A stretch of 64,000 nucleotides of DNA from Gemmatimonadota bacterium. Lineage in GTDB: Bacteria > ARS69. A program made the translations under genes and the position numbers. The stretch spans positions 1-64,000 of the forward strand of contig JASLLL010000005.1 of the NCBI GenBank assembly GCA_030747075.1. The letters are read 5' to 3'. This document shows, piece by piece, positions 7,922-17,303 of the stretch; within the stretch, counting starts at the first letter, position 1; each line of letters starts with the position of its first letter. The notes beneath the pieces were generated by a model. It saw only the letters and a program-made list of their open reading frames with translations, did not search any database and had not been told where the DNA came from.

Positions 7922-10356
7922 GATCCGGCAACGCCGCCCGGGGAGCCCTGCGACCTGGCGCTCAGGAGTTTGTCCAGATCCTCCACCGTCGGAACCAGAA
8001 TCTCGCGCGCTTTGCTTCCCGTGAAAGGCCCCACGATGCCAGCCTCTTCCATCATGTCCACAAGACGGGCAGCGCGTGCATAGCCCACCTTCAGCCGCCT
8101 CTGAAGAAGCGAAATCGACCCCTGCTGATGAGCCACCAGAATCCGCGCCGCTTCTTCGAAGAGATCGTCTTCCCTTTCCATGGGGAAGAGGTCGTCCCCC
8201 CCGGCGATGGGACTCTCCTCGACAGCGTCTTCCTCTACGCTGGGGGAATGCGTCTTCAACCACTCCACGACATCGACCGCCTCTTCGGTAGAGACAAATG
8301 ACCCGTGCACCCGGACAGCATCCGGCATTCCCACTCCGAGGTAGAGCATGTCGCCCTTACCCAGAAGCCGCTCCGCACCCACTCCGTCCAGGATGGTGCG
8401 TGAATCGGTACCCGTGGGAACCTGGAACGCAACTCGCGAGGGGAAGTTGGCCTTGATCACGCCGGTGATGACATCCACCGAGGGCCGCTGCGTGGCGAGC
8501 ACGAGATGGATGCCTACGGCCCGGCCCATTTGCGCAAGGCGCGCGATCGAAGTCTCGATGTCCCCCTTCACATTCGACAACATGAGGTCCGCAAGTTCAT
8601 CCACCACAATCACCAGGAAGGGGAGCGTGGGCGCACCCTCCTGCTCCTGCCGGGAGTTGTAGTCGCCAATCCCTCGCACGCCTACATGCGCAAGCATCCG
8701 ATAGCGAGCCTGCATCTCTCCGACAGCCCACTTGAGGATCTTGACGGCTTCCTTCGCCTGAGTCACGACAGGCGGGATCAGGTGCGGGAGGCCGACATAG
8801 GTCTGCAGTTCCAGCATCTTCGGGTCCACCATCACAAACCGCACCCGCTCCGGACCCGCCTGATAGATGATGGACATAATGATGGTGTTGATGCAGACGG
8901 ACTTCCCGGACCCGGTCGCTCCCGCAACCAGCACATGCGGCATGGCATCCAGCGGCACGCAATACGGATCCCCGGAAATGGTGCGGCCCAACGCAATGGT
9001 CAGCTTCGAACGGCTCTCCGTGAACTCCTTCGACTCCAGCAGCGGCCGAAGCCGCACTGTGACGGGTACGTCGTTGGGGATCTCGATCCCCACGGCACCC
9101 TTCCCGGGAATGGGAGCCTGAATGCGGATCTGTGAAGCCCGCATCGCCAGCGCGAGATCATCCGAAAGCCCCGCGATGGCGGACACTTTCTGCCCCGGAG
9201 CAGGTTCCACCTCGTAACGCGTGATGACGGGGCCGGGGAATACCTGCGTCACCTTTCCCTTGATGCCGAAGTCGCGAAGCGTGGTCTCCAGCACACCGGC
9301 CCGTTCACGGAAGACCCCGGCGTCCGGACCGACCTCCGCGTTTTCTTCATCCTCCGCAAGAAAGTGAAGAGGCGGTGGGGCGTATGGCGCCATGCCTTCC
9401 GGAGTGATGACCGACCCTGCCAGAGACTGCAGTTCTGAATCCGCGGAACGATCCGACTCCGCTGCCGGCGCAGGCCTGGGCGGGGTGGGCTCTCCCCGTG
9501 AAGGAAGCACTTCCACCGGTGCGCCTTCGCGCTGTTCATCCGTCGTGGGCAAGTCCGGCCCCGAGCCGGGGTCCTTTGCCGGGGCGGGGCGCACCACGGG
9601 GATTTCCCGCTCACCCGGTCCCGGTTCCTCTTCCGACCCGGCGACCGCTCCACCGCAGACTCCCGACTCCTCCGGTGGGGTGGTGATGGTTCCGCGCCTG
9701 GCCTTCAGCCTTTTCGAACTATCCTGCGCGAACAGAGACCGTACGCTCAAGGCTGCACTCTTCCACAAACCCGCACTCTTCGAAGGCACCCGGGCGGTCC
9801 ATGTCGCGAAGACACTCCCCAGACGCTGCAAGTATTCCATCCCGGGAATGCGGCGTACTCCCGACACCACAACAAGCACCACCGACGCGCCCACCAGAAG
9901 AATGGTGGCACCCACCCTTCCGAAGAACTCCTCCAGCACCCAGGCAGTGCGGGTGCCCACCCAGCCCGCGAGAAACCCGCGAACCCCCTCGGTGCTCTCC
10001 CCGGGAAGCGCGATGAATGTGGCTGCAAGCACGACCGCACCCGCCACTTTTGCCGCGAACTTCCCGTCCACGCCGGGGAGCGATCTTCCCGCAAGGAGGC
10101 GAACGCCCACGGCCCCGGCGCCCAGCGGAAGCAACCACGCTCCCAGCGCGCCCAGCAAGGCGATGGCACGCGAGGCCGCAAAGTGGTTGATCCGACCCAT
10201 CTCGCGCGCGAGTTCTCCCGAATCGACGCGCCAGTTCCCATTCTGGATGTACGCGACGAGGGCCACGGCCAGCATCAGCGCGACGACCAGCAGGCACAGC
10301 CCCGCGAGAAGACGCGGTCTTCCGGAGCGCTTTCTTCTTCGGGACTTTCCACCCAT
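7918..10356 (-). CDS. ftsK: DNA translocase FtsK/SpoIIIE
   Basis: Septal DNA pump that clears and aligns chromosome termini at division. The product is 812 residues from the ATG at 10356; an upstream TTG would add 27 residues. The N-terminal part has about four membrane segments (residues 15-200). A proline- and glutamate-rich linker follows (about 230-340). The RecA-like motor has Walker A GATGSGKS and Walker B FLVIVVDELADLM. The C-terminal winged-helix gamma domain (the last 70 residues) binds KOPS-type sites. FtsK usually works with a Xer recombinase; one is encoded at 54.7 kb. Confidence 0.94.
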   Translation of the reverse strand: MGGKSRRRKRSGRPRLLAGLCLLVVALMLAVALVAYIQNGNWRVDSGELAREMGRINHFAASRAIALLGALGAWLLPLGAGAVGVRLLAGRSLPGVDGKFAAKVAGAVVLAATFIALPGESTEGVRGFLAGWVGTRTAWVLEEFFGRVGATILLVGASVVLVVVSGVRRIPGMEYLQRLGSVFATWTARVPSKSAGLWKSAALSVRSLFAQDSSKRLKARRGTITTPPEESGVCGGAVAGSEEEPGPGEREIPVVRPAPAKDPGSGPDLPTTDEQREGAPVEVLPSRGEPTPPRPAPAAESDRSADSELQSLAGSVITPEGMAPYAPPPLHFLAEDEENAEVGPDAGVFRERAGVLETTLRDFGIKGKVTQVFPGPVITRYEVEPAPGQKVSAIAGLSDDLALAMRASQIRIQAPIPGKGAVGIEIPNDVPVTVRLRPLLESKEFTESRSKLTIALGRTISGDPYCVPLDAMPHVLVAGATGSGKSVCINTIIMSIIYQAGPERVRFVMVDPKMLELQTYVGLPHLIPPVVTQAKEAVKILKWAVGEMQARYRMLAHVGVRGIGDYNSRQEQEGAPTLPFLVIVVDELADLMLSNVKGDIETSIARLAQMGRAVGIHLVLATQRPSVDVITGVIKANFPSRVAFQVPTGTDSRTILDGVGAERLLGKGDMLYLGVGMPDAVRVHGSFVSTEEAVDVVEWLKTHSPSVEEDAVEESPIAGGDDLFPMEREDDLFEEAARILVAHQQGSISLLQRRLKVGYARAARLVDMMEEAGIVGPFTGSKAREILVPTVEDLDKLLSARSQGSPGGVAGS

Positions 10357-10464
10357 GCGGACCACCCGGGACGGAGGAGAATGAGAAACCAGTGATGACT
10401 CTTTGAACGCCCCGAGTCGCCGGAGCGCCACGCGCAAGACGGATCCCGGCTGTCGCCGACCGCC

Positions 10465-11811
10465 CTACTCTGCGGACTGCCGCCGATCCAGGAAGCCGGT
10501 ATCGTAGCATCCCTGCACGAAAGCGTCCTCCTCCAGAATCTCGGCCAAAAGAGGGACGGTCGTCTTCACTCCCTCCAGCGAGAACTCATCCAGAGCACGC
10601 TTCATCCGCGCGATGGCTTCGGCGCGGTCTCTCCCATGAGCCAGCACTTTGGCCACCAGTGAATCATAATAGGGCGGAATGTCCGCGCCGGAGTCCATGT
10701 GAGTATCCACTCGGATTCCCGGGCCTCCGGGAAGGTGCAGGTGCTCTACATGTCCCGGACAGGGTGTGAAGTCCCTCGCCGGGTCCTCCGCGTTCACGCG
10801 ACACTCGATGGCGTGCCCTTCCACGCGCACCTCATCCTGCGTGAACGAGAGCGGTTCCCCTCCGGCCACAAGGATGCTCTCCTTGATGAGATCCCGCCCC
10901 GTGATCAGCTCCGTCACGGGATGCTCCACCTGGATTCTCGCGTTCATCTCCATGAAGTAGAACCCGCCCTCCGCATCCACGAGGAACTCGACGGTCCCGG
11001 CGCCTGCATAGCCCACCTTGCGCCCACCGTCTGCAGCAGCCTGGCACAACCGCTGACGAGTCTCCTCACTCACTGCCGGGCTGGGGCCCTCTTCAATGAG
11101 CTTCTGGTGTCGACGCTGAATGGAACACTCCCGTTCATACAGATGGACGACATTCCCGTGTGTGTCGCCGAGAATCTGCACCTCTACATGGCGCGGGTCC
11201 ACGGCCAGCTTCTCCGCATACATGTCTCCGTTCCCGAAAGCCGCCTGCGACTCTGTGGAAGCGGACACGAACGCCGACTCCACCTGGTCCCTCTCGTATA
11301 CCCGACGCATCCCTCGGCCGCCGCCACCCGCCGACGCCTTCAGGATGATCGGGAGGCCGATCTCGTCGGCGGCACGCAGTGCGGCTTCCACATCAGGAAG
11401 AACCCCATCGGAACCCGGGAGCACCGGAACACCCGCAGCGGCCATCGTCTCGCGTGCGAGTGCTTTGTCTCCGAGGGCGCGCATGACCTCGGGAGAGGGC
11501 CCGATAAATGTAAGTCCGCAGGACGCACAGATCTCCGCGAAACGCGCGTTCTCCGCAAGAAACCCGTACCCCGGGTGGATCGCGTCACAGTCGGTGATCT
11601 CCGCAGCACTCAAGATGCGCGGGACATTCAGATAGCTCTCCTGCGCAGACGGCGGACCGATGCAGACATCTTCGTCCGCAAGGCGTACATGGAGCGCGTC
11701 CTGATCCGCTTCCGAATGCACCGCCACCGTCGCAATGTCGAGCTCACGACAAGCGCGGACAATCCGGACCGCAATCTCTCCCCGGTTCGCCACGAGGATC
11801 TTTCGAATCAT
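10465..11811 (-). CDS. accC: Acetyl-CoA carboxylase, biotin carboxylase subunit
   Basis: Carboxylates biotin on the carrier protein AccB using ATP and bicarbonate, the first half of malonyl-CoA synthesis. The 448-residue length is typical. Motifs seen are the N-terminal [14 protein letters not shown], the glycine-rich ATP loop ([12 protein letters not shown]) and the catalytic [14 protein letters not shown] segment. It lies two genes below accB; pilT separates them, which is unusual because accB and accC are normally adjacent. The 108 bases between its stop and the ftsK start show no convincing promoter or terminator. Confidence 0.96.
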   Translation of the reverse strand: MIRKILVANRGEIAVRIVRACRELDIATVAVHSEADQDALHVRLADEDVCIGPPSAQESYLNVPRILSAAEITDCDAIHPGYGFLAENARFAEICASCGLTFIGPSPEVMRALGDKALARETMAAAGVPVLPGSDGVLPDVEAALRAADEIGLPIILKASAGGGGRGMRRVYERDQVESAFVSASTESQAAFGNGDMYAEKLAVDPRHVEVQILGDTHGNVVHLYERECSIQRRHQKLIEEGPSPAVSEETRQRLCQAAADGGRKVGYAGAGTVEFLVDAEGGFYFMEMNARIQVEHPVTELITGRDLIKESILVAGGEPLSFTQDEVRVEGHAIECRVNAEDPARDFTPCPGHVEHLHLPGGPGIRVDTHMDSGADIPPYYDSLVAKVLAHGRDRAEAIARMKRALDEFSLEGVKTTVPLLAEILEEDAFVQGCYDTGFLDRRQSAE

Positions 11812-11850
11812 TGCAGAGCACCGTCCCGGGTTGTGCGCCGCAGACAGACA

Positions 11851-12978
11851 TCAGGAGGGGATCTTCTCTCCCGGACCGCTTTCGAACATGTCCCACGCTC
11901 CGCCCGAGGAACCCTCAATGCCGCGTGCCTTGAGAGCAAACTCGTCCGGACTCGTCGCATGTGCCAGCGCGTCCTCGTACGAGATCACCTCCTCCTTGAG
12001 CAGCCGCATCAACGACTGGTCAAAGGTCTGCATCCCGTACTGGTGACACCCCTCCCGAATAGCCTGCCGGATGGCGCAGGTCTTTTCCGGGTCGATGATA
12101 TACTCCTGAATCGCCGGCGTGCATAGCATGACTTCCACTGCCGGAACCCTTCCCTTCCCCTCCGATCGGGGAATCAGCCGCAGGGAGACAATCGCGTTCA
12201 GACAGGAAGCCGTGAGAAGGCGGATTTCGCGGTGCTGATGCGTCGGGAAGAAGGAGACCACCCGCTCGATTGTTCGCGCTGCGTCCGGCGTATGGAGAGT
12301 CGAGAGCACGAGGTGCCCCGTGTTGGCGGCAGTGATCGCGAGTTCCATCGTCTCGCGATCCCGGATCTCCCCGACCATGATGACATCGGGGTCCTGCCGG
12401 AGCGCGTGCCGAAGCGCCGCCGCAAAGGACTTCGTGTCGGTCCCCACCTCGCGCTGCGCGACCAGCCCCCGCCCGCGCGAATGCAGAAACTCGATGGGGT
12501 CCTCCACCGTCACGATCTTCGCGTTGCGCTCATGATTCACCACCTGGATCATCGACGCCAGCGTCGTCGACTTCCCTGAACCGGTTGCGCCCGTGACCAG
12601 CACCAATCCGCTCGAACTTCGCGCAATGCCCGGAATCGCATCCGGAAGCAACAAGTCCTCCGGCGTAGGAACATCAAACGGGACAAATCGAAAGACCATC
12701 GCCAGAGTTCCGCGCTGCCTGCTGACATTGGCGCGGAACCGCCCGAGGCCTGGAACGCCGAACCCGAAGTCGATCTCCTGAGTCTCTTCAAACTCAGCAC
12801 GCTGCTCGACGCTCAGCACGCAGTCGGCCAGTTCGACCATGGCCTCCGGCGTCAATGCCGCGTCGTCCATAGGCTGCAGGCACCCGTCGATTCTGAATGT
12901 CGGTGGGAATCCCGCAAAGATATGCAGGTCCGACGCATTGCGCCGCATCATCTCTTCCAGAACTTTGCGGAGTTCCAT
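11851..12978 (-). CDS. pilT: PilT-family twitching motility ATPase
   Basis: Hexameric secretion-type ATPase expected to power type IV pilus retraction. From ATG 12978 it has 375 residues, close to the usual 345-380. It carries Walker A GATGSGKST (about residue 134), the Asp box (VTVEDPIEFLH), Walker B (DPDVIMVGEIRD) and the His box (TGHLVLSTLHT). The PilT-type C-terminus is recognisable by the IREG and MQTFDQSL segments. No other pilus gene is present. It is inserted between accB and accC, and its ribosome-binding site lies in the 3' arm of a strong hairpin. The open frame extends upstream of 12978 through that hairpin into accB, but that part is not family-like. Confidence 0.92.
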   Translation of the reverse strand: MELRKVLEEMMRRNASDLHIFAGFPPTFRIDGCLQPMDDAALTPEAMVELADCVLSVEQRAEFEETQEIDFGFGVPGLGRFRANVSRQRGTLAMVFRFVPFDVPTPEDLLLPDAIPGIARSSSGLVLVTGATGSGKSTTLASMIQVVNHERNAKIVTVEDPIEFLHSRGRGLVAQREVGTDTKSFAAALRHALRQDPDVIMVGEIRDRETMELAITAANTGHLVLSTLHTPDAARTIERVVSFFPTHQHREIRLLTASCLNAIVSLRLIPRSEGKGRVPAVEVMLCTPAIQEYIIDPEKTCAIRQAIREGCHQYGMQTFDQSLMRLLKEEVISYEDALAHATSPDEFALKARGIEGSSGGAWDMFESGPGEKIPS

Positions 12979-12979
12979 T

Positions 12980-13011
12980 CCGTCCTCCCGCAGATGCCTG
13001 CGGGAGGACGG
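12980..13011 (-). promoter_or_regulatory. 14-bp perfect hairpin covering the pilT ribosome-binding site
   Basis: A perfect inverted repeat with 14-base arms and a 4-base loop fills the gap between the accB stop (13013-13015) and the pilT ATG (12978). The arm nearest pilT contains GGGAGGA, the only Shine-Dalgarno-like sequence for pilT, so the folded RNA would hide it. There is no uridine run after the stem, which argues against an intrinsic terminator. A translational switch or an RNA-processing site is inferred. Confidence 0.8.
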
Positions 13012-13012
13012 A

Positions 13013-13471
13013 TCAGGCCGGTGAAACCAGGAAGATCTCCTGTCCGAACTCCACCGGTTGTCCATTCTCCACGCAGATTCGCTCGACCCGTCCGGACACC
13101 TCGGACTGGATCTCGTTCATCAGTTTCATGGCCTCCACAATGCAGACCACCTGCCCGACGGACACCATGTCACCCGGCGCGACATACGCCTTCGCGCCCG
13201 GCGCGGGGGCTTCGTAGTAGGTGCCCACCATCGGTGCCACAATCCGAAGGAGTCCGGCGTCCGGATTCGCCTCCGGCGGAGCGTCCACCTCCTCGGCGAC
13301 GGGAGCGGTCACGGTCGCCACCGTCGCAGGGGCGGAGGCCGCCTGTACCGGAGCAGCCGGAGCGTTCCGGCGAGTGATCCTGACCCGCCCGAAGGGTCTC
13401 TCGACCTCCAGTTCGTCGATGTCACTTTCTTCGACCATGCGGATCAACCGCTTGAGTCTGCCCTCATCCAT
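13013..13471 (-). CDS. accB: Acetyl-CoA carboxylase biotin carboxyl carrier protein
   Basis: Carries biotin between the carboxylase and carboxyltransferase halves of acetyl-CoA carboxylase. The 152-residue protein has an N-terminal helical segment (MDEGRLKRLIR), a flexible Ala/Pro/Val-rich linker (about residues 40-75) and a C-terminal biotinyl domain with the biotinylation motif EAMKLMNEI. The ATG at 13471 was chosen because the protein then begins like other AccB proteins; upstream codons of the open frame are not conserved-looking. It sits 43 bases below efp, the common aroQ-efp-accB arrangement. Confidence 0.95.
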   Translation of the reverse strand: MDEGRLKRLIRMVEESDIDELEVERPFGRVRITRRNAPAAPVQAASAPATVATVTAPVAEEVDAPPEANPDAGLLRIVAPMVGTYYEAPAPGAKAYVAPGDMVSVGQVVCIVEAMKLMNEIQSEVSGRVERICVENGQPVEFGQEIFLVSPA

Positions 13472-13514
13472 CTTCACCGTTCCTTGTCGATGCCTGCGTT
13501 CATTGTCGGCGACC

Positions 13515-14078
13515 TCAGCCCTTGACTCTCTCCACATAGCTCCGATTGCGTGTGTCGACTTTCAGGCGATCTCCCACTTCGATGAAGAGAGGCACATTCA
13601 CGACCGCACCGGTCTCCAGCTTAGCCGGTTTGGCGCCGCCCTGCGCGGTGTCACCGCGCACGCCGGGATCCGTCTCGGTGACTTCGAGTTCCACGAAGTT
13701 CGGAACTTCCGCCGTCACCGCACTTCCGTCCCGCAGGAGCACCGTGACAATCTCATTCTCGCTCAGAAACTGCGCCGACTCACCCAGAAGAGCCACATCC
13801 AGAGCCATCTGCTCAAAAGTCTCCTGATCCATCACATGGAGCAGGTTCCCCTCGCGATACAGAAACTGCAGGGCCTTCCGGTCCAGACGAATCTCCTCGA
13901 CCTTCTCTCCCGCCCGCCAGGTCTTTTCGACGACCGCACCCGTGCGCACATTCTTGAGTTTCGAGCGGACGAACGCGCCGCCCTTGCCGGGCTTCACATG
14001 CAGGAACTCCACGACAATCATGAGATTGCCGTTCATCACCACCGTCATACCGTTACGAAAGTCATTGGTCGTTGTCAT
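13515..14078 (-). CDS. efp: Translation elongation factor P
   Basis: Relieves ribosome stalling at polyproline stretches. The 187-residue length is typical, with an N-terminal KOW-like domain and two OB domains. The tip loop reads KPGKGGAFVR, with lysine (K32) at the position modified by beta-lysylation in E. coli or by other systems; it is not the arginine type. No EpmA/EpmB modification gene is visible in this window. The start overlaps the aroQ stop (ATGA). Confidence 0.96.
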   Translation of the reverse strand: MTTTNDFRNGMTVVMNGNLMIVVEFLHVKPGKGGAFVRSKLKNVRTGAVVEKTWRAGEKVEEIRLDRKALQFLYREGNLLHVMDQETFEQMALDVALLGESAQFLSENEIVTVLLRDGSAVTAEVPNFVELEVTETDPGVRGDTAQGGAKPAKLETGAVVNVPLFIEVGDRLKVDTRNRSYVERVKG

Positions 14079-14569
14079 CGGCTCTCCCGCCCACCCGGGG
14101 CGATCGTGGGGAGCGAAGCCCCCTCCAGCAGGTCCACCAGCGCATCCAGGGCATAGCAGGCCCCACCCGCGCCCAGTCCGGATATCGTGCCCGTCACCAC
14201 ATCGGAGATCAGCGATTCACGACGGAAGTCCTCTCGCGCATGGATGTTGCTGATGTGGACCTCTACGACCGGGACGCTCAGCGCGAGAAGCGCATCACGA
14301 ATGGCCACCGAGGTATGGGTGTACCCCCCCGGATTGATCACGACCCCATCCACCTTCCCCAAGGCTCCACCCAGAGCATCCACGATCTCACCTTCATGAT
14401 TGGAGCTGAACCACTCCAAGTCGACCTCGCGCCGCGCCGCTCCCGACTCCATTGCCGTTCGAATCTCAGCCAGGGTCACACTACCGTAGACGGAAGGTTC
14501 GCGCTTTCCCAACAACTCCAGGTTGGCGCCATGAACGACGAGGATGCGTCGGCGGGGCTGCTCCGTCAC
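14075..14569 (-). CDS. aroQ: 3-dehydroquinate dehydratase, type II
   Basis: Converts 3-dehydroquinate to 3-dehydroshikimate, step 3 of the shikimate pathway. The 164-residue protein matches the dodecameric type II family: VVHGANLELLGKREPSVYG carries the catalytic arginine and tyrosine, INPGGYTHTSVAIRDAL the middle motif and VEVHISNIHAREDFR the catalytic histidine. The first motif has Ala where the family usually has Pro (HGAN rather than NGPN), a small change. It starts with GTG in a GTGA overlap with the TPR gene upstream, and aroB lies one gene further up. Confidence 0.94.
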   Translation of the reverse strand: MTEQPRRRILVVHGANLELLGKREPSVYGSVTLAEIRTAMESGAARREVDLEWFSSNHEGEIVDALGGALGKVDGVVINPGGYTHTSVAIRDALLALSVPVVEVHISNIHAREDFRRESLISDVVTGTISGLGAGGACYALDALVDLLEGASLPTIAPGGRESR

Positions 14570-15159
14570 GAGGGCTCTCCCTCCGCCGTGTCCCTGGAGC
14601 GCAGCTCCTGGATGCGCATCCGAAGATCTTCCCGATCCGGGTACTCCCGGACCACCGCTTCGTAGATCTCCAGCGCCTTTCCGTCAAAGCCCTGTCGCTC
14701 CAGTATCCCCGCGAGCGTCCCGGAATAGAGCGGAGTCGGCAGAGCGTCTTCCAACTCTTTCTCCGTCAGTGCCGCTTCGGGCTCCGCCTCCGCCTCGGTT
14801 CGACCGCTCGGCGAGGGGGCAACGCACCTGGCCCGACCGGAACCGGGCTCCGACACGAGCCGGGCGTTGTCCGGATCCAGCGCAAGTGCTTCTTCATGGA
14901 TGCGGCGGCGGTCTTCTCCCCGCCCGGCCTCGTCGTAACACCAACCGAGAAGAACTCGCCCGGAGATGGTGTCCGCGTTGCCGCTCACCAGCTCTTCCAG
15001 CAGTTCCATCGCCCGCTCCAGCCGACCGCTCATCCAGTTGGCCTCGGCCACCTTGACGACATTTCTCGCCGACGAATCCTCCGCAAGCGAAGACTCAAGA
15101 TCCGGCAAGGCCCGGTTGAGTCCCGGGAGAATGGGCGGTACGGGACGCAAGTGGTCCAC
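14566..15159 (-). CDS. TPR-like protein of unknown function
   Basis: A soluble-looking protein of 197 residues from GTG 15159, one base beyond the aroB stop. An ATG at 15204 inside aroB would give 212 residues. Two helix-pair regions look like tetratricopeptide repeats: one around ANWMSGRLERAMELLEEL and GWCYDEAGRGEDRRRIHEEAL, another near the C-terminus around LERQGFDGKALEIYEAVV. A Ser/Glu/Ala-rich segment separates them. I see no signal peptide or catalytic motif. It is co-transcribed between aroB and aroQ but has no known role in that pathway. Confidence 0.7.
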   Translation of the reverse strand: MDHLRPVPPILPGLNRALPDLESSLAEDSSARNVVKVAEANWMSGRLERAMELLEELVSGNADTISGRVLLGWCYDEAGRGEDRRRIHEEALALDPDNARLVSEPGSGRARCVAPSPSGRTEAEAEPEAALTEKELEDALPTPLYSGTLAGILERQGFDGKALEIYEAVVREYPDREDLRMRIQELRSRDTAEGEPS

Positions 15160-15160
15160 C

Positions 15161-16243
15161 TCAGCGGCTTCGAAGGAACTCAACGGCCGCCTCAGCGGCC
15201 CCATCCGGGAGATTCTCAGCGACGCTAACGGCCTGCACTCCCGCTGTCAACTGGTAGCGATCTCTACCGCCCCTGCGCTTCTTGTCGACACGAGTCCGGG
15301 CCACGACGGCCTTCGAATCCAGTCTCTCATCGCGAACCGGAAGCCCGAGCCGTGCCAGAAGTGACACCATCCGATCCAGGTCCCGCGATGCGCATCTTCC
15401 CGTTTCCACCGAGAGATAGAGCGCTGCCACCAGCCCCAGCGACACGGCCTCGCCATGCAGCAGTCGTCCCCGGGCCTCCGTTTCAATCGCGTGCCCCAGC
15501 GTGTGGCCGAAGTTGAGGACTTCCCGGGGTCCGGATTCCCGTTCATCGCGGGCCACGACGGCGGCCTTCACCCGGATGCAGCGCTCGACGATCTCCTCAA
15601 GCCCCGGATGTGGCGCGCGCGCCGGTGGATTCGCCTCCAGAAGATCCAGCAACTCCCCGTCGCCCAGCCAGGCTGTCTTCACGACCTCCGCCATCCCGGA
15701 TCGGAACTCTCTCTCGGGGAGTGTCTCCAGAAAGAGGGTGTCGCAGACCACACCTCCCGGCTGATGGAACACCCCCACCAGGTTCTTCCCGCCAGGTAGA
15801 TTGACGCCGGTCTTTCCGCCCACCGAAGCGTCCACCTGCGCGAGGAGAGTCGTGGGCACGAGCAGGTGCTTCATCCCGCGGAAAAGAACGCCCGCAACAA
15901 AGCCCGCCAGATCCGTTGCCGCGCCTCCTCCAAAACCGAGGATCAAGTCCCCGCGGTCCATCCCACCGTCCACCAGTTCCCCGCAGACGCGCTCCGCTTC
16001 GGCCAGCGTCTTGCACGACTCCCCGGATGACAGCGTCACGCGGAGGACGGCTTCGCCCCCGATCGCGTCCTGGAGCATCTCCCCGTGAAGCGCATGCACC
16101 GCCGAGTCCGACACCAGCGCGACTCTTCCCGCCCCGGCGGCCTCCACCGCACCGCGCAGCCACGCCACGCACTCCCCGTGCCCGATGACTACCTCATAGG
16201 TTCGCCCGCCAAGAGGTACCGCCACTCGCCGGCTCTCGTTCAA
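15161..16243 (-). CDS. aroB: 3-dehydroquinate synthase
   Basis: Makes 3-dehydroquinate from DAHP with NAD and a divalent metal, step 2 of the shikimate pathway. Family motifs are GGGAATDLAGFVAG, PTTLLAQVDASVGGKTGVN and NFGHTLGHAIE with metal-binding histidines. TTG at 16243 was chosen as the start because it forms a TTGA overlap with the upstream stop, is preceded by GGGAGGG, and yields 360 residues, the usual length. The open frame extends to 16360 but that part lies inside the upstream lipoprotein gene. Confidence 0.93.
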   Translation of the reverse strand: MNESRRVAVPLGGRTYEVVIGHGECVAWLRGAVEAAGAGRVALVSDSAVHALHGEMLQDAIGGEAVLRVTLSSGESCKTLAEAERVCGELVDGGMDRGDLILGFGGGAATDLAGFVAGVLFRGMKHLLVPTTLLAQVDASVGGKTGVNLPGGKNLVGVFHQPGGVVCDTLFLETLPEREFRSGMAEVVKTAWLGDGELLDLLEANPPARAPHPGLEEIVERCIRVKAAVVARDERESGPREVLNFGHTLGHAIETEARGRLLHGEAVSLGLVAALYLSVETGRCASRDLDRMVSLLARLGLPVRDERLDSKAVVARTRVDKKRRGGRDRYQLTAGVQAVSVAENLPDGAAEAAVEFLRSR

Positions 16244-17262
16244 GAGGACCCTCCCTTCCGGCTCACGCGCTCCGGCACACATCCACACTGGAACGACTGC
16301 GCGACCGCTTCCAGCGTTCGCATGAGGGGTCGCTTGTCGCGATCCGGCGCGTAGACACACAGGTCCACCAGGTAGGTTCGGTCATCCTCCGCGCACCAGA
16401 ACGACCAGCTCTCGAACGGCCCCCCGATCACATACCGGTCGTTCTCCCACAGCCCCTCCAGGCGGACTCCGTCCGGTGCGCCCGGCATCTTCCCATGACT
16501 GGCGACCGACCGTCCCTCGACCACCTGGTCCCCCTCATAGAAACGATCCACCAGAAGGCTCCTTCGAGCCAGCCACTCTTGAGGCGTGCGATCCACGCGT
16601 CCCTCCTCCCACGACACGAACATCTGGCACACCGGCGCGTCCCTCCAGATTCGCACGAAGGACTCTTCCGCATACCGATCGTCCACGACCCAGTCCGATG
16701 CCAGGCGAACCCCCCACCCCCACCGCTCCACCATGGCCCTTCTTGCACCCGCAGTCGCGCCGGCCCGGAAAAGGTTCGTGTGAAGGAGCGTGCAGGCAGC
16801 CTCTTCGACCCTCTCGACGAATGCGTCTTCTTCTTCCTGCAGTTGCGAAAGAAGCACCGCACCCTCCCCCGAATAGACCAACAGAATCTGCCCGGCGGAG
16901 AAGGGTTCCGTCACAATCCAAAGCCCCGGAAAGGCGGTGGGTACGGGTTCTCCGCCCGCCTGTCGCAGGAGGGCGCGGAGAGGCTCGTCCTCCGGTGTCC
17001 CCACCGCGAACAGAATCTTGCGTGTTCGGTAGAAGGAGACATCGGCGTAGCTCTCGGAGACGGTCTGGAAGAGCGGTTCCCGGCGAAGGTAGAGAACCTC
17101 ACGCGAGAGAACCCGCGCGACGCGATCACCCAGCGCGCGACTCTTCTCCGTGGAGAAGACGATGATCTCGTAGCCCGGACCGACTGCGGGGATGCGCTTG
17201 CCGTCCGAACACCCCGTCAGGGCGCAGAGAGTGGTCAGCATCATCGCAAGAGGCACCTTCAT
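16240..17262 (-). CDS. DUF4837-like putative lipoprotein
   Basis: A predicted lipoprotein of 340 residues from ATG 17262. A short signal sequence ends in the lipobox LTGC (Cys about residue 18). The remainder is a mixed alpha/beta protein with tryptophan-rich segments (WIVTEPFSAGQILLVY, FESWSFWCAEDD). Overall layout and several segments resemble DUF4837, described mainly from Bacteroidetes and of unknown function. It is first behind the promoter at 17304-17332 and is followed by aroB through a TTGA overlap. The family assignment is from memory of the pattern and needs a profile search. Confidence 0.62.
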   Translation of the reverse strand: MKVPLAMMLTTLCALTGCSDGKRIPAVGPGYEIIVFSTEKSRALGDRVARVLSREVLYLRREPLFQTVSESYADVSFYRTRKILFAVGTPEDEPLRALLRQAGGEPVPTAFPGLWIVTEPFSAGQILLVYSGEGAVLLSQLQEEEDAFVERVEEAACTLLHTNLFRAGATAGARRAMVERWGWGVRLASDWVVDDRYAEESFVRIWRDAPVCQMFVSWEEGRVDRTPQEWLARRSLLVDRFYEGDQVVEGRSVASHGKMPGAPDGVRLEGLWENDRYVIGGPFESWSFWCAEDDRTYLVDLCVYAPDRDKRPLMRTLEAVAQSFQCGCVPERVSRKGGSS

Positions 17263-17303
17263 TGGGAACTCCCCGCATCGGCAGGACGCAATCACACCGG
17301 TAC

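Noticed and set aside
7922-8263. N-terminal extension of DNA polymerase I by 114 codons
   Set aside because: This part overlaps the ftsK coding region in another frame and is not polymerase-like; ATG 7921 gives the normal PolA start.
12980-13011. Hairpin before pilT as an intrinsic terminator
   Set aside because: The stem is strong but no uridine tract follows, and it overlaps the pilT ribosome-binding site; a leader structure explains it better.
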